From assembly GCF_020708045.1 (NCBI RefSeq), contig NZ_JAJFES010000009.1:117649-181648 (forward strand): a stretch of 64,000 bases of DNA, in the 5' to 3' direction. A program made the translations under genes and the position numbers. The notes beneath the pieces were generated by a model. The model was not told the origin of the DNA and ran no database searches. It saw nothing but the letters and a program-made list of their open reading frames with translations. This document shows positions 37,607 through 48,900 of this stretch, piece after piece (position 1 is the first letter of the stretch; every line of letters starts with the position of its first letter). Origin of the DNA: Massilia sp. IC2-278 (lineage in GTDB: Bacteria > Pseudomonadota > Gammaproteobacteria > Burkholderiales > Burkholderiaceae_D).

Positions 37607-38437
37607 CTACATACTTTCCCACTCCAGCTCGGTGGCATGCTGCGCAAAGCTCGGCCGCCGCATCGCCGCGGTCTGCACCAGGGCGCCGTATATCTGGTGG
37701 TCACGCTCCCGCTCACGCGAGGCATCGCCTGGGTACAGGCTGACGATTACCGGCACCTCGGTGCCGTTGGCCACCGACATGTCGCAGATGAACGAACGGT
37801 CGCGCTCGGTCATGCTGCCCAGCTCGATCGACAGCCTCCAGTGCTTTGTACCAGGGATAGACCGGCGGTCGCCGGCGCCAGTGCGGAAGGACGTGCCGGT
37901 GCTGACTGGCAGGCGGGCTGGGTCATACGACGCGTTCTCGTCCGGCGTGAAGGCCTCGCCGACGAAGATGCGCGAGACCTCAAGGTAGCCCTGCAGGCTT
38001 CCTGGGTCCTTGAGCCGAATGACCAGGCGCTTGACGCTGATGTTGTCGAACCAGGCGAACGCGTGGGCGCCACCACCATACGCATACGCGCTGGCGGCGC
38101 TGCGCGGGGTCCAGGGCGGCAAGAGCGCACGAGCGCGGGCTGGGCACGCCAGCCGCACACCCGTGTTCAGGACGTTATTGGCGCCGCCCTTGTCAGAGTA
38201 GCCGAGGACTTCAATCGTGGTCAGCGCCGAGCCGTTGAACCACGGGAAGTGCACGCCACCGATCCGCTCTGCAGCATCCCAGGTCAGGACGATCTCGAGC
38301 TCGGTGCCCGTCGCGCGGCAAACGTGGGTTTTGACGTCGTTGAGCATTGCGGCCGGCGACATGCCTGGTGCGACTGGCGAGGCCGAGAGTGCAGCGTATC
38401 CGGCTGCATTGCGGTTCATGATCTTCAGATTTGGCAT
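37607..38437 (-). CDS. Phage tail-region protein of unknown function
   Basis: This 276-residue soluble, beta-rich protein starts at ATG 38437, four bases after the upstream stop. Stretches such as LEVSRIFVGEAFTPDENASYDPARL and KHWRLSIELGSMTERDRSFICDM suggest a jelly-roll or distal-tail type fold. No named family was recognised. Its place between the fibre genes and the lysis cassette fits an adsorption-apparatus component. Confidence 0.72.
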   Translation of the reverse strand: MPNLKIMNRNAAGYAALSASPVAPGMSPAAMLNDVKTHVCRATGTELEIVLTWDAAERIGGVHFPWFNGSALTTIEVLGYSDKGGANNVLNTGVRLACPARARALLPPWTPRSAASAYAYGGGAHAFAWFDNISVKRLVIRLKDPGSLQGYLEVSRIFVGEAFTPDENASYDPARLPVSTGTSFRTGAGDRRSIPGTKHWRLSIELGSMTERDRSFICDMSVANGTEVPVIVSLYPGDASRERERDHQIYGALVQTAAMRRPSFAQHATELEWESM

Positions 38438-38441
38438 TCGG

Positions 38442-39035
38442 TCACCAGGTGATTGTTTCGAGTTCTTCAGCTGCGGCGACGGCGATCTGCCGCTGCAGCA
38501 CTTCGTTCTTTTGCATCGCAGCCAGGATCGCTGCTTTGCCTTCACGGCCGACCTGCTGGATCTGGTCGACCGTATGCGGCCGGAATTCCCACTGCTCGCC
38601 TGCCAGGTCGGCACACCAGAATGGCGTGCGCCAGTCGGGATCACCACCAGCCAGCAGCGAGTCGGTGACGGACGCGACCAGGTTGGCTTGGTCCTGCGGG
38701 TTAGCCGGGTACAGGTAGACGTCTCCCAGGACGGCACATTCGAACCCTCGCTCGATGTGCGCGCGGCAGGCGGCACTGATCGCCTGCGCTTTATCGGCGC
38801 GCAGCTGCTCGAGGGAGATCAAATCCATCCATACAATTTCGTTCTCAACCAGATATGCGCACGCCGAGTCCCGGCGCCCTTCACGGGTGAAAGGCGTGTC
38901 ATGCGGCACAAGGTCTTCCTCGGCAACCGGGGAATGTATTGGTATGTACGGGCCGGAATCCGGATGCTCGATCCAGGCGTTCCCCATGATGCGGCTGTCT
39001 CGGCGCCGTACCATCAATAACTGAATTTGAGGCAT
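38442..39035 (-). CDS. DUF4376-type tail-fibre-associated protein
   Basis: This 197-residue protein starts at ATG 39035. The C-terminal half has the DUF4376 pattern: an RAHIERGFECAVLGDVYLYPANPQDQANL-type strand-rich region, then SLLAGGDPDWRTPFWCAD and DQIQQVGREGKAAILAAM. Such proteins accompany fibres as small tip or chaperone components. An N-terminal stretch mentions fibre-like residues only weakly. It is located directly after the large fibre gene. Confidence 0.75.
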   Translation of the reverse strand: MPQIQLLMVRRRDSRIMGNAWIEHPDSGPYIPIHSPVAEEDLVPHDTPFTREGRRDSACAYLVENEIVWMDLISLEQLRADKAQAISAACRAHIERGFECAVLGDVYLYPANPQDQANLVASVTDSLLAGGDPDWRTPFWCADLAGEQWEFRPHTVDQIQQVGREGKAAILAAMQKNEVLQRQIAVAAAEELETITW

Positions 39036-39049
39036 AGTTGATCTTTCTA

Positions 39050-41518
39050 TTAAGCTGCCCTGCCGTAACCAACAATGGCGCGAATACTCTTGTAGACAAC
39101 CGTATTGGAATCGTCGGTGGCGAGGAGACTGACGTTCACCATAACTAGCGAGTCCTGCCCACGGCATCGGAAAGTGCAGCTACTGGCAGAAGGGTCGCTG
39201 GCCATCTGGGCATCCCCATCCACGACATTGCAGGACCATTGATACTTAACCGAACCGTTCGCGCCGGAAATCGTGGCGAAGACGGTGAAGCTCTCGTAGT
39301 TAAATGTATTTGTCCTGTTACGCGAGCTGATAAATGACAGCGTTACGTTGAGCGAGGTCTGTATCCTCGGGTTGTAAATAATCGTGTTCTCTAGCGTTAG
39401 CTGACGATTTACTAAAGAGAAGCCGGGAGCGAGCATCGTGCCATCTCGGCGCAGTTCAATAAACGATCCCTGGCCGTCGATGTTATTGCCCAGCAGCAGC
39501 CCGTTCGATCCAAGGTAAAAGCCATCGCTGCCCTTGGCGGGCCATTGCCATCCAACGAACGCCCCTCCCGCCAATTCACCACGGGCACGGATGTTGTTGA
39601 CGTAAATGTCGCCGTTACGTTCCAAGTACCAGCCCGACTGCCGGTAGACGTAATTCGTGCTAAACAGGTCGCCGCCAAATTGCGTGTTGGTGATCGCACC
39701 AGCCGACACGCGCTGACCGACGTTCGCAGGCGTCACGGCGCTATCCCACCAAGGAGTCACTGTCCCGCCTAGCTCTACCTTGATGTTTGAGACAACGATG
39801 ACGCTGCCGCCCGCCTCAAGTGAGAAAATGCGCAGCCGCCCGGTGGCGGTATTTGCGGTATTTGGCGAAATCTCGGTGAATGAGTATTTCGTCATCGTGT
39901 TTGTCAGCCTGACATACTTGCCGTTGCTGTCCCAACCACTATCGTTTATCACGTCAGCGTTCAAATCGCGGGATGCTCCGTCGCAGTAAGCGTCGAAACT
40001 TACTGTGTACCAAGTATTTGCGGGAATGCCCAATTCCGGGGAACTCGCGCCAATGTAATTGGGCGAACCTACAACCGGAAAATAGAAATACTGCCCATCA
40101 CCAAAGCGACCATCCCCGTTGCGTTGAGGAACGGCACCGTTGAGGAACGGCCACCCATTCGGTGCCGGTACAAGGTTTGGATTTGTGCGCACCTGTTCAG
40201 CTAGTGATGCCCCGGCTGACAGGATCACATTGCCCGCGTCATCCTTGATGCTCAGGCCTCGAGCGTCGATCGCTCCAGCGCGGACTGTGCCTGGCGCCAG
40301 GAGATTTCCATTCACAATAAAGCCCGGCTCTTCCCAGCTATCGCCGTCCCAGACCTTTGTCTGAATAAACCCGGCGGCCGTATTTACCAACGTGACCAGG
40401 TCGAAGCGGATCGGCGAGCCGTAGCCGCCATTCTGAAGCGCAGTTGCAGCAGCGTTATCGGACCAGGTAGTGCCCCCGATTGCCACTGGTATGTTGACGG
40501 TGCCGCGCTGGCCCTGCTGGCCCGTTCCGATATCGCCTTTCGCACCGGCCTTGCTCTTGGTGAGCGAGAAGCGCTTCGTGATTGATGCCGCACCGGCCTT
40601 GCTCGCTGTGATGTCGATGAAGGCCGCGTCGACGCCGGCCGCCATGCCGGTGACCGTGACCGTGGACCGGTCGGTCGTATAGGTCAGGTTCGCCTGGTTG
40701 GGCGCCGGCGAGAAAGCGTACGACCAGTTGCCGGTATCGTCGACGGCGCCTTCGTAGACCTTCATGGTGCACACGGCCGTAACCAGGCTGGACACGGCGC
40801 CCGCGCTGCTCGCCGGCAGGGCGACGGTCTCGTTCGTGAGCAGCGCCGTGATCGCGTTCTTGCCATCGACGCCAACACTGCCGTCACGCAGCTTGCTGAT
40901 GGTGACGCGGTCGACCTGGCCGTCCTGCTCGACCTGGATCGTGACGGTGTCGCTGCTCATGTCGGCAAAGGCCAGCACCTTCTGCGATGAGGTGGGACCT
41001 TGACTCAGCGTCCCGCTGCCGGCGAAGAACGTGAACCTCGGCACGCCCGTCAGGTTCTGCCCGGTGGCAGTAAGCGCGATCGCCGCCGGGCTGTGCTGGC
41101 CTGCCTTGTCAATCTTGAAGACCTGCTCCGACGGCGTCAGCTCGAGCAGCTTGGCGCCTGCACTGGTCGAGCCATCACGCACAACCGAGATGCTGGCCCG
41201 GCCCATGATTTCCTGGCCGGCATACGCGACCGAGGCGACGACCGTTGCGGCGCCGGCTACCAGGTCCGCATATCGCAGCGTCGCGCTCGATCCGCTGACG
41301 CCGCTCAGCGTGCCGCCGGAGCACGTCCAGACGACCTCGCCGGTCACGCCGATGACGGTCGCCTCGAGCTCGATCTCGGCGTGCTCGGGCGTGCCGTCGG
41401 CCAGCAAGTGGAACAGCGGCGGCGCCGCGGTGACGATGACCTGCGCCTGGCCCAGGTTAATGACACGAATAGGCGCCGCCTGCAGCAGCCGGTCGATGTC
41501 GTTGATTGCTGCAATCAT
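39050..41518 (-). CDS. Large tail fibre / host-specificity protein
   Basis: This 822-residue protein has N-terminal Ig-like repeats (residues 40-320; SGGTLSGVSGSSATLRYADL and similar). A collagen-like GDIGTGQQGQRG is near residue 335 and a carbohydrate-binding-module-like part lies around 460-590. A fibre shaft (NIRARGELAGGAFVGW, GFYLGSNGLLLGNNIDG) resembles the J-type tip attachment region, and a beta-rich C-terminal domain ends it. It probably carries receptor-binding ability. It overlaps the upstream gene by four bases (ATGA). Confidence 0.82.
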   Translation of the reverse strand: MIAAINDIDRLLQAAPIRVINLGQAQVIVTAAPPLFHLLADGTPEHAEIELEATVIGVTGEVVWTCSGGTLSGVSGSSATLRYADLVAGAATVVASVAYAGQEIMGRASISVVRDGSTSAGAKLLELTPSEQVFKIDKAGQHSPAAIALTATGQNLTGVPRFTFFAGSGTLSQGPTSSQKVLAFADMSSDTVTIQVEQDGQVDRVTISKLRDGSVGVDGKNAITALLTNETVALPASSAGAVSSLVTAVCTMKVYEGAVDDTGNWSYAFSPAPNQANLTYTTDRSTVTVTGMAAGVDAAFIDITASKAGAASITKRFSLTKSKAGAKGDIGTGQQGQRGTVNIPVAIGGTTWSDNAAATALQNGGYGSPIRFDLVTLVNTAAGFIQTKVWDGDSWEEPGFIVNGNLLAPGTVRAGAIDARGLSIKDDAGNVILSAGASLAEQVRTNPNLVPAPNGWPFLNGAVPQRNGDGRFGDGQYFYFPVVGSPNYIGASSPELGIPANTWYTVSFDAYCDGASRDLNADVINDSGWDSNGKYVRLTNTMTKYSFTEISPNTANTATGRLRIFSLEAGGSVIVVSNIKVELGGTVTPWWDSAVTPANVGQRVSAGAITNTQFGGDLFSTNYVYRQSGWYLERNGDIYVNNIRARGELAGGAFVGWQWPAKGSDGFYLGSNGLLLGNNIDGQGSFIELRRDGTMLAPGFSLVNRQLTLENTIIYNPRIQTSLNVTLSFISSRNRTNTFNYESFTVFATISGANGSVKYQWSCNVVDGDAQMASDPSASSCTFRCRGQDSLVMVNVSLLATDDSNTVVYKSIRAIVGYGRAA

Positions 41519-43086
41519 TTCAGAAACCTCACAGTTACGGTGCGTGTCGTCCAGTCACGCGTTATCTCGAGCACCTGCGCCTCTACACCGGCTGCCATGC
41601 CGTCCTGCTCGTGGTAGACGACCAGGCGCGCCCCCTTCTTCAGCATAAGCAACTCAGGCACGCCATCGAACTCGTAGATGTCGCGGCCCGGCCCCCAGAG
41701 GGCCAATTCCCGATCGGCTTCAGGTGCAGCGTCGACGCCGCGCAGCAGCATCGTCGGGCGCATTACCGGATCGCCATCGAGCCGGTACATGCGCTTGATG
41801 TCCTCGTCCACCCTGGTCACGGTGAGCGGCCACTCCTTCTCATGGAGTGCCTTGTGTTCAGCCGGCAGGTTGCTATTCAGGCCGGGCTGCGGCGTCCAGT
41901 TCCTGCAGTAACCCAACTTCACCGCCGCGATTGGATCGATGTGCTGCACATGACGCAGCGTGCCGTCGACCATGTGTTCCGCGCGGATCTCGGTTGCTGG
42001 ACCAGCAGCCGGCAGCGCGATCTGAATCAGCTGCAGCTTTCCGTCGAGCGAGGGGGCCAGCTGGGCACCCACGCTGCCGGCAAGCATGCTGCAGGCCTCG
42101 ATGACGTTCAGGCGCTCGCGCACGTGCAGGCCGACCGGCTGCGGGTTCGCCGCATCGAACTGGGCGAAGTTGGTCAGGTCGATGTTGGCCGAGGTGTAGC
42201 GGCCGACGTCTTTGCCATAGCCAGTGATCAGGCGCTGGATGATGGTCGCTATGGTCTTGCGGAAGATGCCGCCGGACTTGTCGCCCTGGACGGTGGCGGT
42301 GATGGTGGCACTCTCGTTGTTCACCGTCAGCACGGACTTACCAGTGCCCTCCGAGACGATCACCTGCTCGCTGATGGGAATGCCGTTGGCGCGCGTCTCG
42401 ACGATGCCCTCCATCGGGCCGTCGTGCCACTGCCGCTCGAGCGCGTTGACATCGCTCCACTCCCCTGCAGCGTTGAAGCATTCGCCGAAGGTCAGTGGGA
42501 TCACGGTGTCCGCGTTGACGCCGGCGCCGCCGAACTTGCGTTCGCTGATCGGGTAGTTCAGCCCTTCCATCATGTCGCGCAGGCGCAAGGCAAACGCCCT
42601 GGTTCCCTTGCGTACCAGGCCTGCAGAATGGCCGACGAAGATTTTCCGGTAGTCGGCACGCGGCCAGCGCACGTCGCCCACGACACCCAGCACTTCATCG
42701 GCCCAGATATACCTGGCGAAGTGCTCGTTCACACCGTTGGTGTTGTCGATCTCGATGTCGCCGGCAGAAAGGGACGCCGTCGACGTCAGCGACAATGCCT
42801 CCGTGAAGGGGATACTGACGCCGACGATGGGCGCATAGAACACAGGGTTATCCGTGCCAGGTGTCGTGTAGCCGTTGGTCGACCAGAAGAACCTGGTGCG
42901 CACGCCATCGACGAGTGCCCAGGTTTCGATCAGGATGTTCGGGATCGCATCGTTGCTCGCGAGCCAGGCCGCAAAGTCCGCATCCGTAATGGCCGGCACG
43001 GTTGGCTCCGTTGGCACGACCGACGGTGTATCGAAAATGAAGCGCCCGCTCGCCAGGCGAACGTTGTCAAGGATCAGGGCTGTCAT
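41515..43086 (-). CDS. Phage tail tip / hub-like protein
   Basis: This 523-residue protein starts at ATG 43086, overlapping the upstream stop (ATGA). The N-terminus (MTALILDNVRLASGRFIFD) is followed by strand-rich sequence, including DRELALWGPGRDIYEF late in the protein, and ends with an EITRDWTTRTVTVRFLK barrel-like segment. No catalytic motif is evident. Position after the tape measure and before the fibre suggests a tip or hub protein; I do not recognise its exact family. Confidence 0.72.
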   Translation of the reverse strand: MTALILDNVRLASGRFIFDTPSVVPTEPTVPAITDADFAAWLASNDAIPNILIETWALVDGVRTRFFWSTNGYTTPGTDNPVFYAPIVGVSIPFTEALSLTSTASLSAGDIEIDNTNGVNEHFARYIWADEVLGVVGDVRWPRADYRKIFVGHSAGLVRKGTRAFALRLRDMMEGLNYPISERKFGGAGVNADTVIPLTFGECFNAAGEWSDVNALERQWHDGPMEGIVETRANGIPISEQVIVSEGTGKSVLTVNNESATITATVQGDKSGGIFRKTIATIIQRLITGYGKDVGRYTSANIDLTNFAQFDAANPQPVGLHVRERLNVIEACSMLAGSVGAQLAPSLDGKLQLIQIALPAAGPATEIRAEHMVDGTLRHVQHIDPIAAVKLGYCRNWTPQPGLNSNLPAEHKALHEKEWPLTVTRVDEDIKRMYRLDGDPVMRPTMLLRGVDAAPEADRELALWGPGRDIYEFDGVPELLMLKKGARLVVYHEQDGMAAGVEAQVLEITRDWTTRTVTVRFLK

Positions 43087-45935
43087 TGGCCCACCGCGAT
43101 CGGAGAGGCAAGCGTCATCGTGCCATTCGACTCCGCCAAAATCAGCATGTATTCGCCCGCGGGGACGACAGCTGCAGGAACAGTGATTTCGAACACGGCG
43201 CTTCCCGATACCATCGAATACTTGCCCTGGGCCAGGGGTGCGCCGAAGGACGCCGGCGAAAGATTCCGGAACAGCGCCCAGTCCACGCTGGCGAGATTGA
43301 GGTGTGGCGTCCCATCGCGCGAGGCGAGCATGCATCGAACGTAGTTGACCTCGACCACTGGCGCCGCGCTCGTGGTCGGCACGATGCGAAGTGCAGCCGA
43401 GACGTTGCCGCTCGAGTCAACGCAGCGCACGTCGATCTGGTAGGCGGTGCCGGCGGCCAGGTTGGTGAAGGTATGACTCTTGCTGCCCTCCTCCGCTGCC
43501 GTGGCCGCGACATACTGGCCAGCGGCGCCGATGCGATACTCCCGCCGCACGACAGCGACGTTGTCTGCACTGATCGCTCCCGCCCAGCTGACGGTAATCG
43601 AGTCCGCCGTCACGCTGGCCGCCAGCTCTCCCTGGAACGTCGGGGCTGTCGTGTCAGCTGCAGCGAGCGGCTCGGCTTGCGCGTGCATCGGCAAAAGAGT
43701 GGCGCCGTTGTCGAAGACAGGGGTTCCAACCGCCGGTGCGGCGCCGGCCAGGTAGGTGAGCGCGGCCGGCGCACTGGCAAAGGTCAAGCCGATGCGCGTC
43801 GCGTCGACGCGAACAGCGGCTGTGATCTCGATAGCCGCACCCTGCGCATCTGTTGCCACAAATCCGGTAATGCCTGCGACAGGGGTGAAGTCGCTGCCGT
43901 TGCGGTGCACCAGCTGGACCGTGCCTGCCGTGCCGTCGATGGTCATGCCGACGATTGCCGGACCACGGCGGTAGACGCCGTCATAGACGAACGCGCCGAA
44001 CACCGCCACGTTGCGATTCGCACTGGCCGGAAAGCCAGCGGCAGCGGTCGACAGGTGCACGCCGTCGCCCGACAACAGCAGGTCGAGCGTTTGCACGTGG
44101 CAGACGTCTTCGTCATTGCCGACGTCGTTCTCGGCCATGCGCACAAAATTCGCCTGGGCGTCCGCCGTGCTGCTTGTGCGACGATTGAACCCGCTGATCA
44201 GCATTGGCAAGTCGGGCTGCTCCGTGTGAGCACGGATACGAGAAATCAGGGTGCGCAGATTGGCGGCATGCTGCGCGCGGGAGACGACCAGGTTGTCGGC
44301 TGCGTCGTTCGAACCGACGAAGATCAGCACACCGGCTATCTTGCCGCCGACGGCATTGATGGCGTTCCGGAAATTGGTCCAGCGCGCATGGGTCAGAGTG
44401 ATCCACTGCGCCAGGGTCGAGCCGCCGTAGCCATAGTCGATCAGGCCGACTGGCACGCCGGCTTTCTGCGCGAAACCATTGGCCTCGATGATGCCACAGC
44501 CGTTGGTGCCAAACTTGGCCCAGCCAGCCGAGGAATACTTGCGTACATTGGCTGCAGCGACAAACCCGGTGCCCGAGGTCGAGTCGAATCTTTTCTCCGC
44601 ACTGCTCGAGCCTGCGTATGCAAACAGGTCGCCCACGCCGAACAACTCGGCGCCAACGGCAGACGTCGCCAACACGATCGAGCCGTTCTTGCTCCGCACG
44701 GCACGACGGTACATGCCGCCCTGCGGGACCGAAGGCAAGCCCGACCAGACGCCGTTGGCGATCGTCGCGCCCGCAATCACACCCCATGGCCGCACCACGG
44801 TCACGCCGTCTTCGGCATACAGCTGGTATTCGATGCTAGTCGGCTTGGTGCCGGCATAAGCGCCCTCGAATGGCACGGCGGCGCTCGTACCGATGCGCTG
44901 GTAAATGCGCTCAGCGATACTGGCAGCGAGATCCACCGAGTCGGTTGCGACGGCCGCGATCGCGACAGGGGCGCTGTCGGCGCTGACGCTGCCGGCGGCA
45001 TTCGCCTCGATCTGTCGCACCACGAGGTCCTGGCCGGCATCACCGGCAGCGGGTGTATACGTGCTTGCCGAGCTGACAAGGACACCAGCCACGTACCATT
45101 CTTGCGTTCGCCCTGCAGAGTTGCTGGCTCCTGCAGGTGTGTACGAAGCGGCCTGCCCAACCTGGCCTCCAACAATCGCAGGGGCGCCGCTCATTACGGG
45201 CTTGGCCACCGACGCCGAGTAGCCGAATGCCGGCTGCGCCTCGCTCGTGGTGATAGGGCCATTCTTGGTGAAGGCGATCGGCAAGCTGCCGCGATTGGAA
45301 AAATCGTCTGCATTGTCGAGCCGCGCATACCACAGCGCGGCCTTGCCCAAGTCCGTAATTTCCATGCCGTGGGCGAGCTTCGCCACTTCTAGGTCGCTCA
45401 GCGTGTCGGCCATGAAAAAGACGCGCCCGATGGACTGGTCGCACATCCGGTCAGCGGTCAGGTTTGCACGAGCGCCCAGCCACAAGCCGGAGCCGTCCAG
45501 CGCGGCATTGCGCTCGGCGGTCCCGTCAGCCACTACGGCCGAGCCATCGGTCGGCATGACCGCTAGGATGGGGCAGCGACGTACGGTGATGGTCGTGCCG
45601 GTCTGCTGGAACACGAACAACCATTTATCGCCCGCACGGTTGTCGTTGGCCGTGACGAGCGTCGGCGTCGACAACGTGTTGAAGTACATGGCCAGCCGGT
45701 TGCGCTGCGCAGCTGTGGCTGCCGAATCCGTCAGGTACGCAAGATTGAACGCGCCGGCCTGGCCGGTCGACTTGGTCGAAACGAGGTACTGCGGGTTGTC
45801 ACCAGTCGTCAGGCCATCGAAGCAGACGACGATGCCGAGCGCCCAGGTCGTAGGCGACGCCGGAATGGTCAACCCGGTATGGTCTGGCGCCGAAAAGTAC
45901 GTGTTCGCGAGCGCGCGGTTGAATTTAACTGTCAT
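43083..45935 (-). CDS. Tail protein with SGNH-type esterase and FN3 domains
   Basis: This 950-residue virion protein has a LamG-like N-terminal domain (about 1-215), Ig-like sequence (230-330), and an SGNH/sialate-esterase-like domain (about 435-660). That domain has AYAGSSSAEKRF near residue 440 (block I Ser candidate), VLIFVGSNDAADN near 538 (block III Asn) and GDGVHLS near 625 (Asp-x-x-His). A fibronectin type III domain (about 765-855) and a beta-rich end follow. It probably deacetylates surface polysaccharide during adsorption. The N-terminus resembles nothing in lambda, suggesting a modular acquisition. Confidence 0.78.
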   Translation of the reverse strand: MTVKFNRALANTYFSAPDHTGLTIPASPTTWALGIVVCFDGLTTGDNPQYLVSTKSTGQAGAFNLAYLTDSAATAAQRNRLAMYFNTLSTPTLVTANDNRAGDKWLFVFQQTGTTITVRRCPILAVMPTDGSAVVADGTAERNAALDGSGLWLGARANLTADRMCDQSIGRVFFMADTLSDLEVAKLAHGMEITDLGKAALWYARLDNADDFSNRGSLPIAFTKNGPITTSEAQPAFGYSASVAKPVMSGAPAIVGGQVGQAASYTPAGASNSAGRTQEWYVAGVLVSSASTYTPAAGDAGQDLVVRQIEANAAGSVSADSAPVAIAAVATDSVDLAASIAERIYQRIGTSAAVPFEGAYAGTKPTSIEYQLYAEDGVTVVRPWGVIAGATIANGVWSGLPSVPQGGMYRRAVRSKNGSIVLATSAVGAELFGVGDLFAYAGSSSAEKRFDSTSGTGFVAAANVRKYSSAGWAKFGTNGCGIIEANGFAQKAGVPVGLIDYGYGGSTLAQWITLTHARWTNFRNAINAVGGKIAGVLIFVGSNDAADNLVVSRAQHAANLRTLISRIRAHTEQPDLPMLISGFNRRTSSTADAQANFVRMAENDVGNDEDVCHVQTLDLLLSGDGVHLSTAAAGFPASANRNVAVFGAFVYDGVYRRGPAIVGMTIDGTAGTVQLVHRNGSDFTPVAGITGFVATDAQGAAIEITAAVRVDATRIGLTFASAPAALTYLAGAAPAVGTPVFDNGATLLPMHAQAEPLAAADTTAPTFQGELAASVTADSITVSWAGAISADNVAVVRREYRIGAAGQYVAATAAEEGSKSHTFTNLAAGTAYQIDVRCVDSSGNVSAALRIVPTTSAAPVVEVNYVRCMLASRDGTPHLNLASVDWALFRNLSPASFGAPLAQGKYSMVSGSAVFEITVPAAVVPAGEYMLILAESNGTMTLASPIAVGQ

Positions 45936-45952
45936 TCGTTTTTCTCATCTTT

Positions 45953-48900
45953 CTAACGGGGAGCTACCTTGTTCGGATTGCTCACCCTGTAGGCTGTCCT
46001 GTCGAAGGCATTGCCGACCCCTTCGGTGATGGATTCGCCCAGCTCTTCGGTTGCGCCGACGAGGTTGTCGTTATGGCGTGCCGCATCGGTTCGCAGCAGC
46101 CTCAGCTCTGCCAGCACTGCAGCGTTGACCTCGCGGATCGCGGCGTTGTCAGCGCGCAGCGCCTTCACCTCGGCCGCCAGGACGTCGCTGGCCGCGCTCG
46201 AGCTGGCGACATACCGCTGCATGTCGAATGCCGGCAACGCAACTGGCGATGCAGTACCCTGGCTGGCAATGGCCTGCTCGATGGCCGCCGCGGTCTCGTT
46301 CAGCTGAGAGATGCCGAGCACCTGCTTATCGAGCGCGGACAGCTGTCGCTGTGCATCCGTCATCTGCACGCCGGCGATGGCGGCCAACTGCTCCATGTCG
46401 CCCAGCACCTTCGACTTGTCGCCCAGGAAGGCAGCGCTGGACGCATTCACCACCTGGCTCGCGGTCAGCCACGCCGTTGCAGCAGCCTGGGCGCCCGACA
46501 CTGCAGCGGAATCAGCCGGGTTGGCCAGCGCCTTCTGGACCTGCGTGGTGTACTGCCGCTGGGCTTCCATGTACTTCTGCAGCGGGCTGAGTCCTGACAG
46601 GCTGCCCAGCATCAGCGAATCGCGATATGCGGTCGTGCTGTCCCTGGTAGCCGTTAGCCGCTCGACCGTGTCCTGCAGGGCTTCGGAGGCGGCCTGCGTC
46701 GACGCCTTGAGGTCGCGCTGCAGGACGACCTGGTCGTAGAGGGCGCGGTTGCTTTCGTCGATCGCAGCGCGCTCCTGCGCACGCTGCTCGGCGGCAGTCA
46801 TGGTCAGCTGGTCGAGCTCCTTTTGCAGGTCCGTCCGTTCGCTCAGGATGTCGGCCTGGCTGCGTAGCGCCGTGTTTGTCGCCTCCACTTGCGGGTGCAC
46901 GGCTGCGAACGCGCCAGACAACCTCATCAGGGCCGCATACTGCTCCGCACCTGCAGCCGTGGTCAGGTCCGCGCGGTTGACTGCGTCCTTGAACTGGTCG
47001 CGGGTCGTGATCGAGGACAGACCGAGCGCCGCCATTTCAGCCGCCAGGGCGTTCGCTACCGGCTTCAAACGCTCCGCTTCGGTCAGGAAGTTTTGCGCAT
47101 AGGAGTCGGTTGCCTGCACCAAGGCCTCGACTCCACCGAACAGACCTACCAGGCGCTCGCGTGCCCCGATCGATGCCAGGCCTTCCTGGCCGAATTTTTT
47201 CTCGATGGTTGCCAGCGCGGCGTCGACGCCGGCGTAGTTGGTGGCCACGCGCTGGAGCGTAGCCGCTGCCGTCTCGCCGCTTTTGCTGAGCGACATGATC
47301 GACGGCACAAGACGAAGGGACAGTTCATCGCCGACCTCACCAAACATCGTGGCGATTGCCTCCTGGTTCTTCGCCTCATCACTGGTCAGCTGCACCTTGA
47401 TGGCCTTGCTGTAACCGTTGATGGTCGACGTCTCAAGGCCCATCACGGCACCAAAGCCTTTCACGGCCTGGATCATCCCTTGTACGGTTGCGTCTAGGCC
47501 GGAATCTTGCTCAGCGTCGAGCGCTGCATTTTTCGTGTACCACTTATCACTTCTGAATACGCCTCCCTTCTCGACGACATAGGCGTACTGTTGGCCACTG
47601 AAGCCAGATGCGTTAATTGTCCCCTCCAGCCCTTGCTCACGCACCTCGGGATTCTTGCGCCCGAAGAGTGCGGTCACGACACTGGCGCCCGAGAACATAT
47701 TGGCCCAGCGCTTATCCATGCCGAGGGCCTGGAAGATTTTGTTGTTGTGCATGGCGCCAGGGATCAGAGGGTTCGTCAGCGCAGTGTTGGTGCTGCCGTT
47801 GTTCGGGTCGAACCCCTTGCTGTAAAGCATGTCGGCCGCTGCCATACCTGCGGCAATCCAGCCAGCGACGGAAACGACCGACGCGGCAGTGCTGCCGGCG
47901 CTCAGCCCGCCCGCCACAGTCGTATTGCCTGCAGCGTTGTATGCTGCAGCAGCAGTACCGGCCTGCGAGGAGGTCAGCCCCATCCCTGTACCGAATGCCG
48001 AAACGCCTTGCGAGCCGATCAGGTTGCCGAACTGCGTAATGTAGCCACCCATGCTGGTGGCCAGGCCGGTCGAGAAGCCGGAGAAGATGGTTTTACCCAT
48101 GCTCATCAGACTCGAAATATTCCCGAGCCAACCATTTCCCGAACCCGATCCGCCCAGGGCACCGACGACCTGCTCAAGCCCACCCTGCCCGCTCACCTGG
48201 CCGCTGATGTTGATGATCCACTTCTTGACCGTTTGCTGGTACAGCCAGTCGAAGAAGGTATTTTTCAGGGACTCCTTCAGGCGCTTGGCCGTGTCCTTGC
48301 CGCCGTCCTGGATCGACACGAACGTGTCATGCGCAGTGCGCTCAATGGACTCCCACATCTCGCGCTGGCCTTGCAATTCCTCCGTATTTCGCATGGCCGC
48401 GATCGTGCGCTGCTTGGCGCCGATCAGCTTTTCCAGGGTCTCGATCTCGTCGAGCGTCAGGCCGAGCGAGCTGCGCTGCGCGAGCTGCTCCTCCAGGCGC
48501 GCCAGTTCGAGTTTCTCGATCTGGGTACGGCTCATGCCGAACGTGCGCGCCACCTCCTCCTGCTGCTTCGCCTCTTCTTCGGCCGCCTTGACGCTGCCTG
48601 CGAGCAGATCGGCGACCTTCGACTTAGCGACCAGGTAGCGCTCCTCGAATTCCGCAGCTTCCTTGCGCGCCTTCGCCTCGGCCTCGACCGCGGCTTTCAC
48701 GCCAGGCTGCTTGCTGATCAGCTCGGTCACCGCCGCGATATACCGCTCCTCGGTGATCAGTCCCTTCTGACGCATGCTATCGAGGCGCGAAAGGTCGTCC
48801 ATATAAGTCGCGGTCACCCCCGACAGCTCGGCGAGAATTTTCGCCTGGGCGTCCTGTTCCTTCTTCGCTGCGGCGGCCTGCTTCGCTACCTCGGCCGCGC

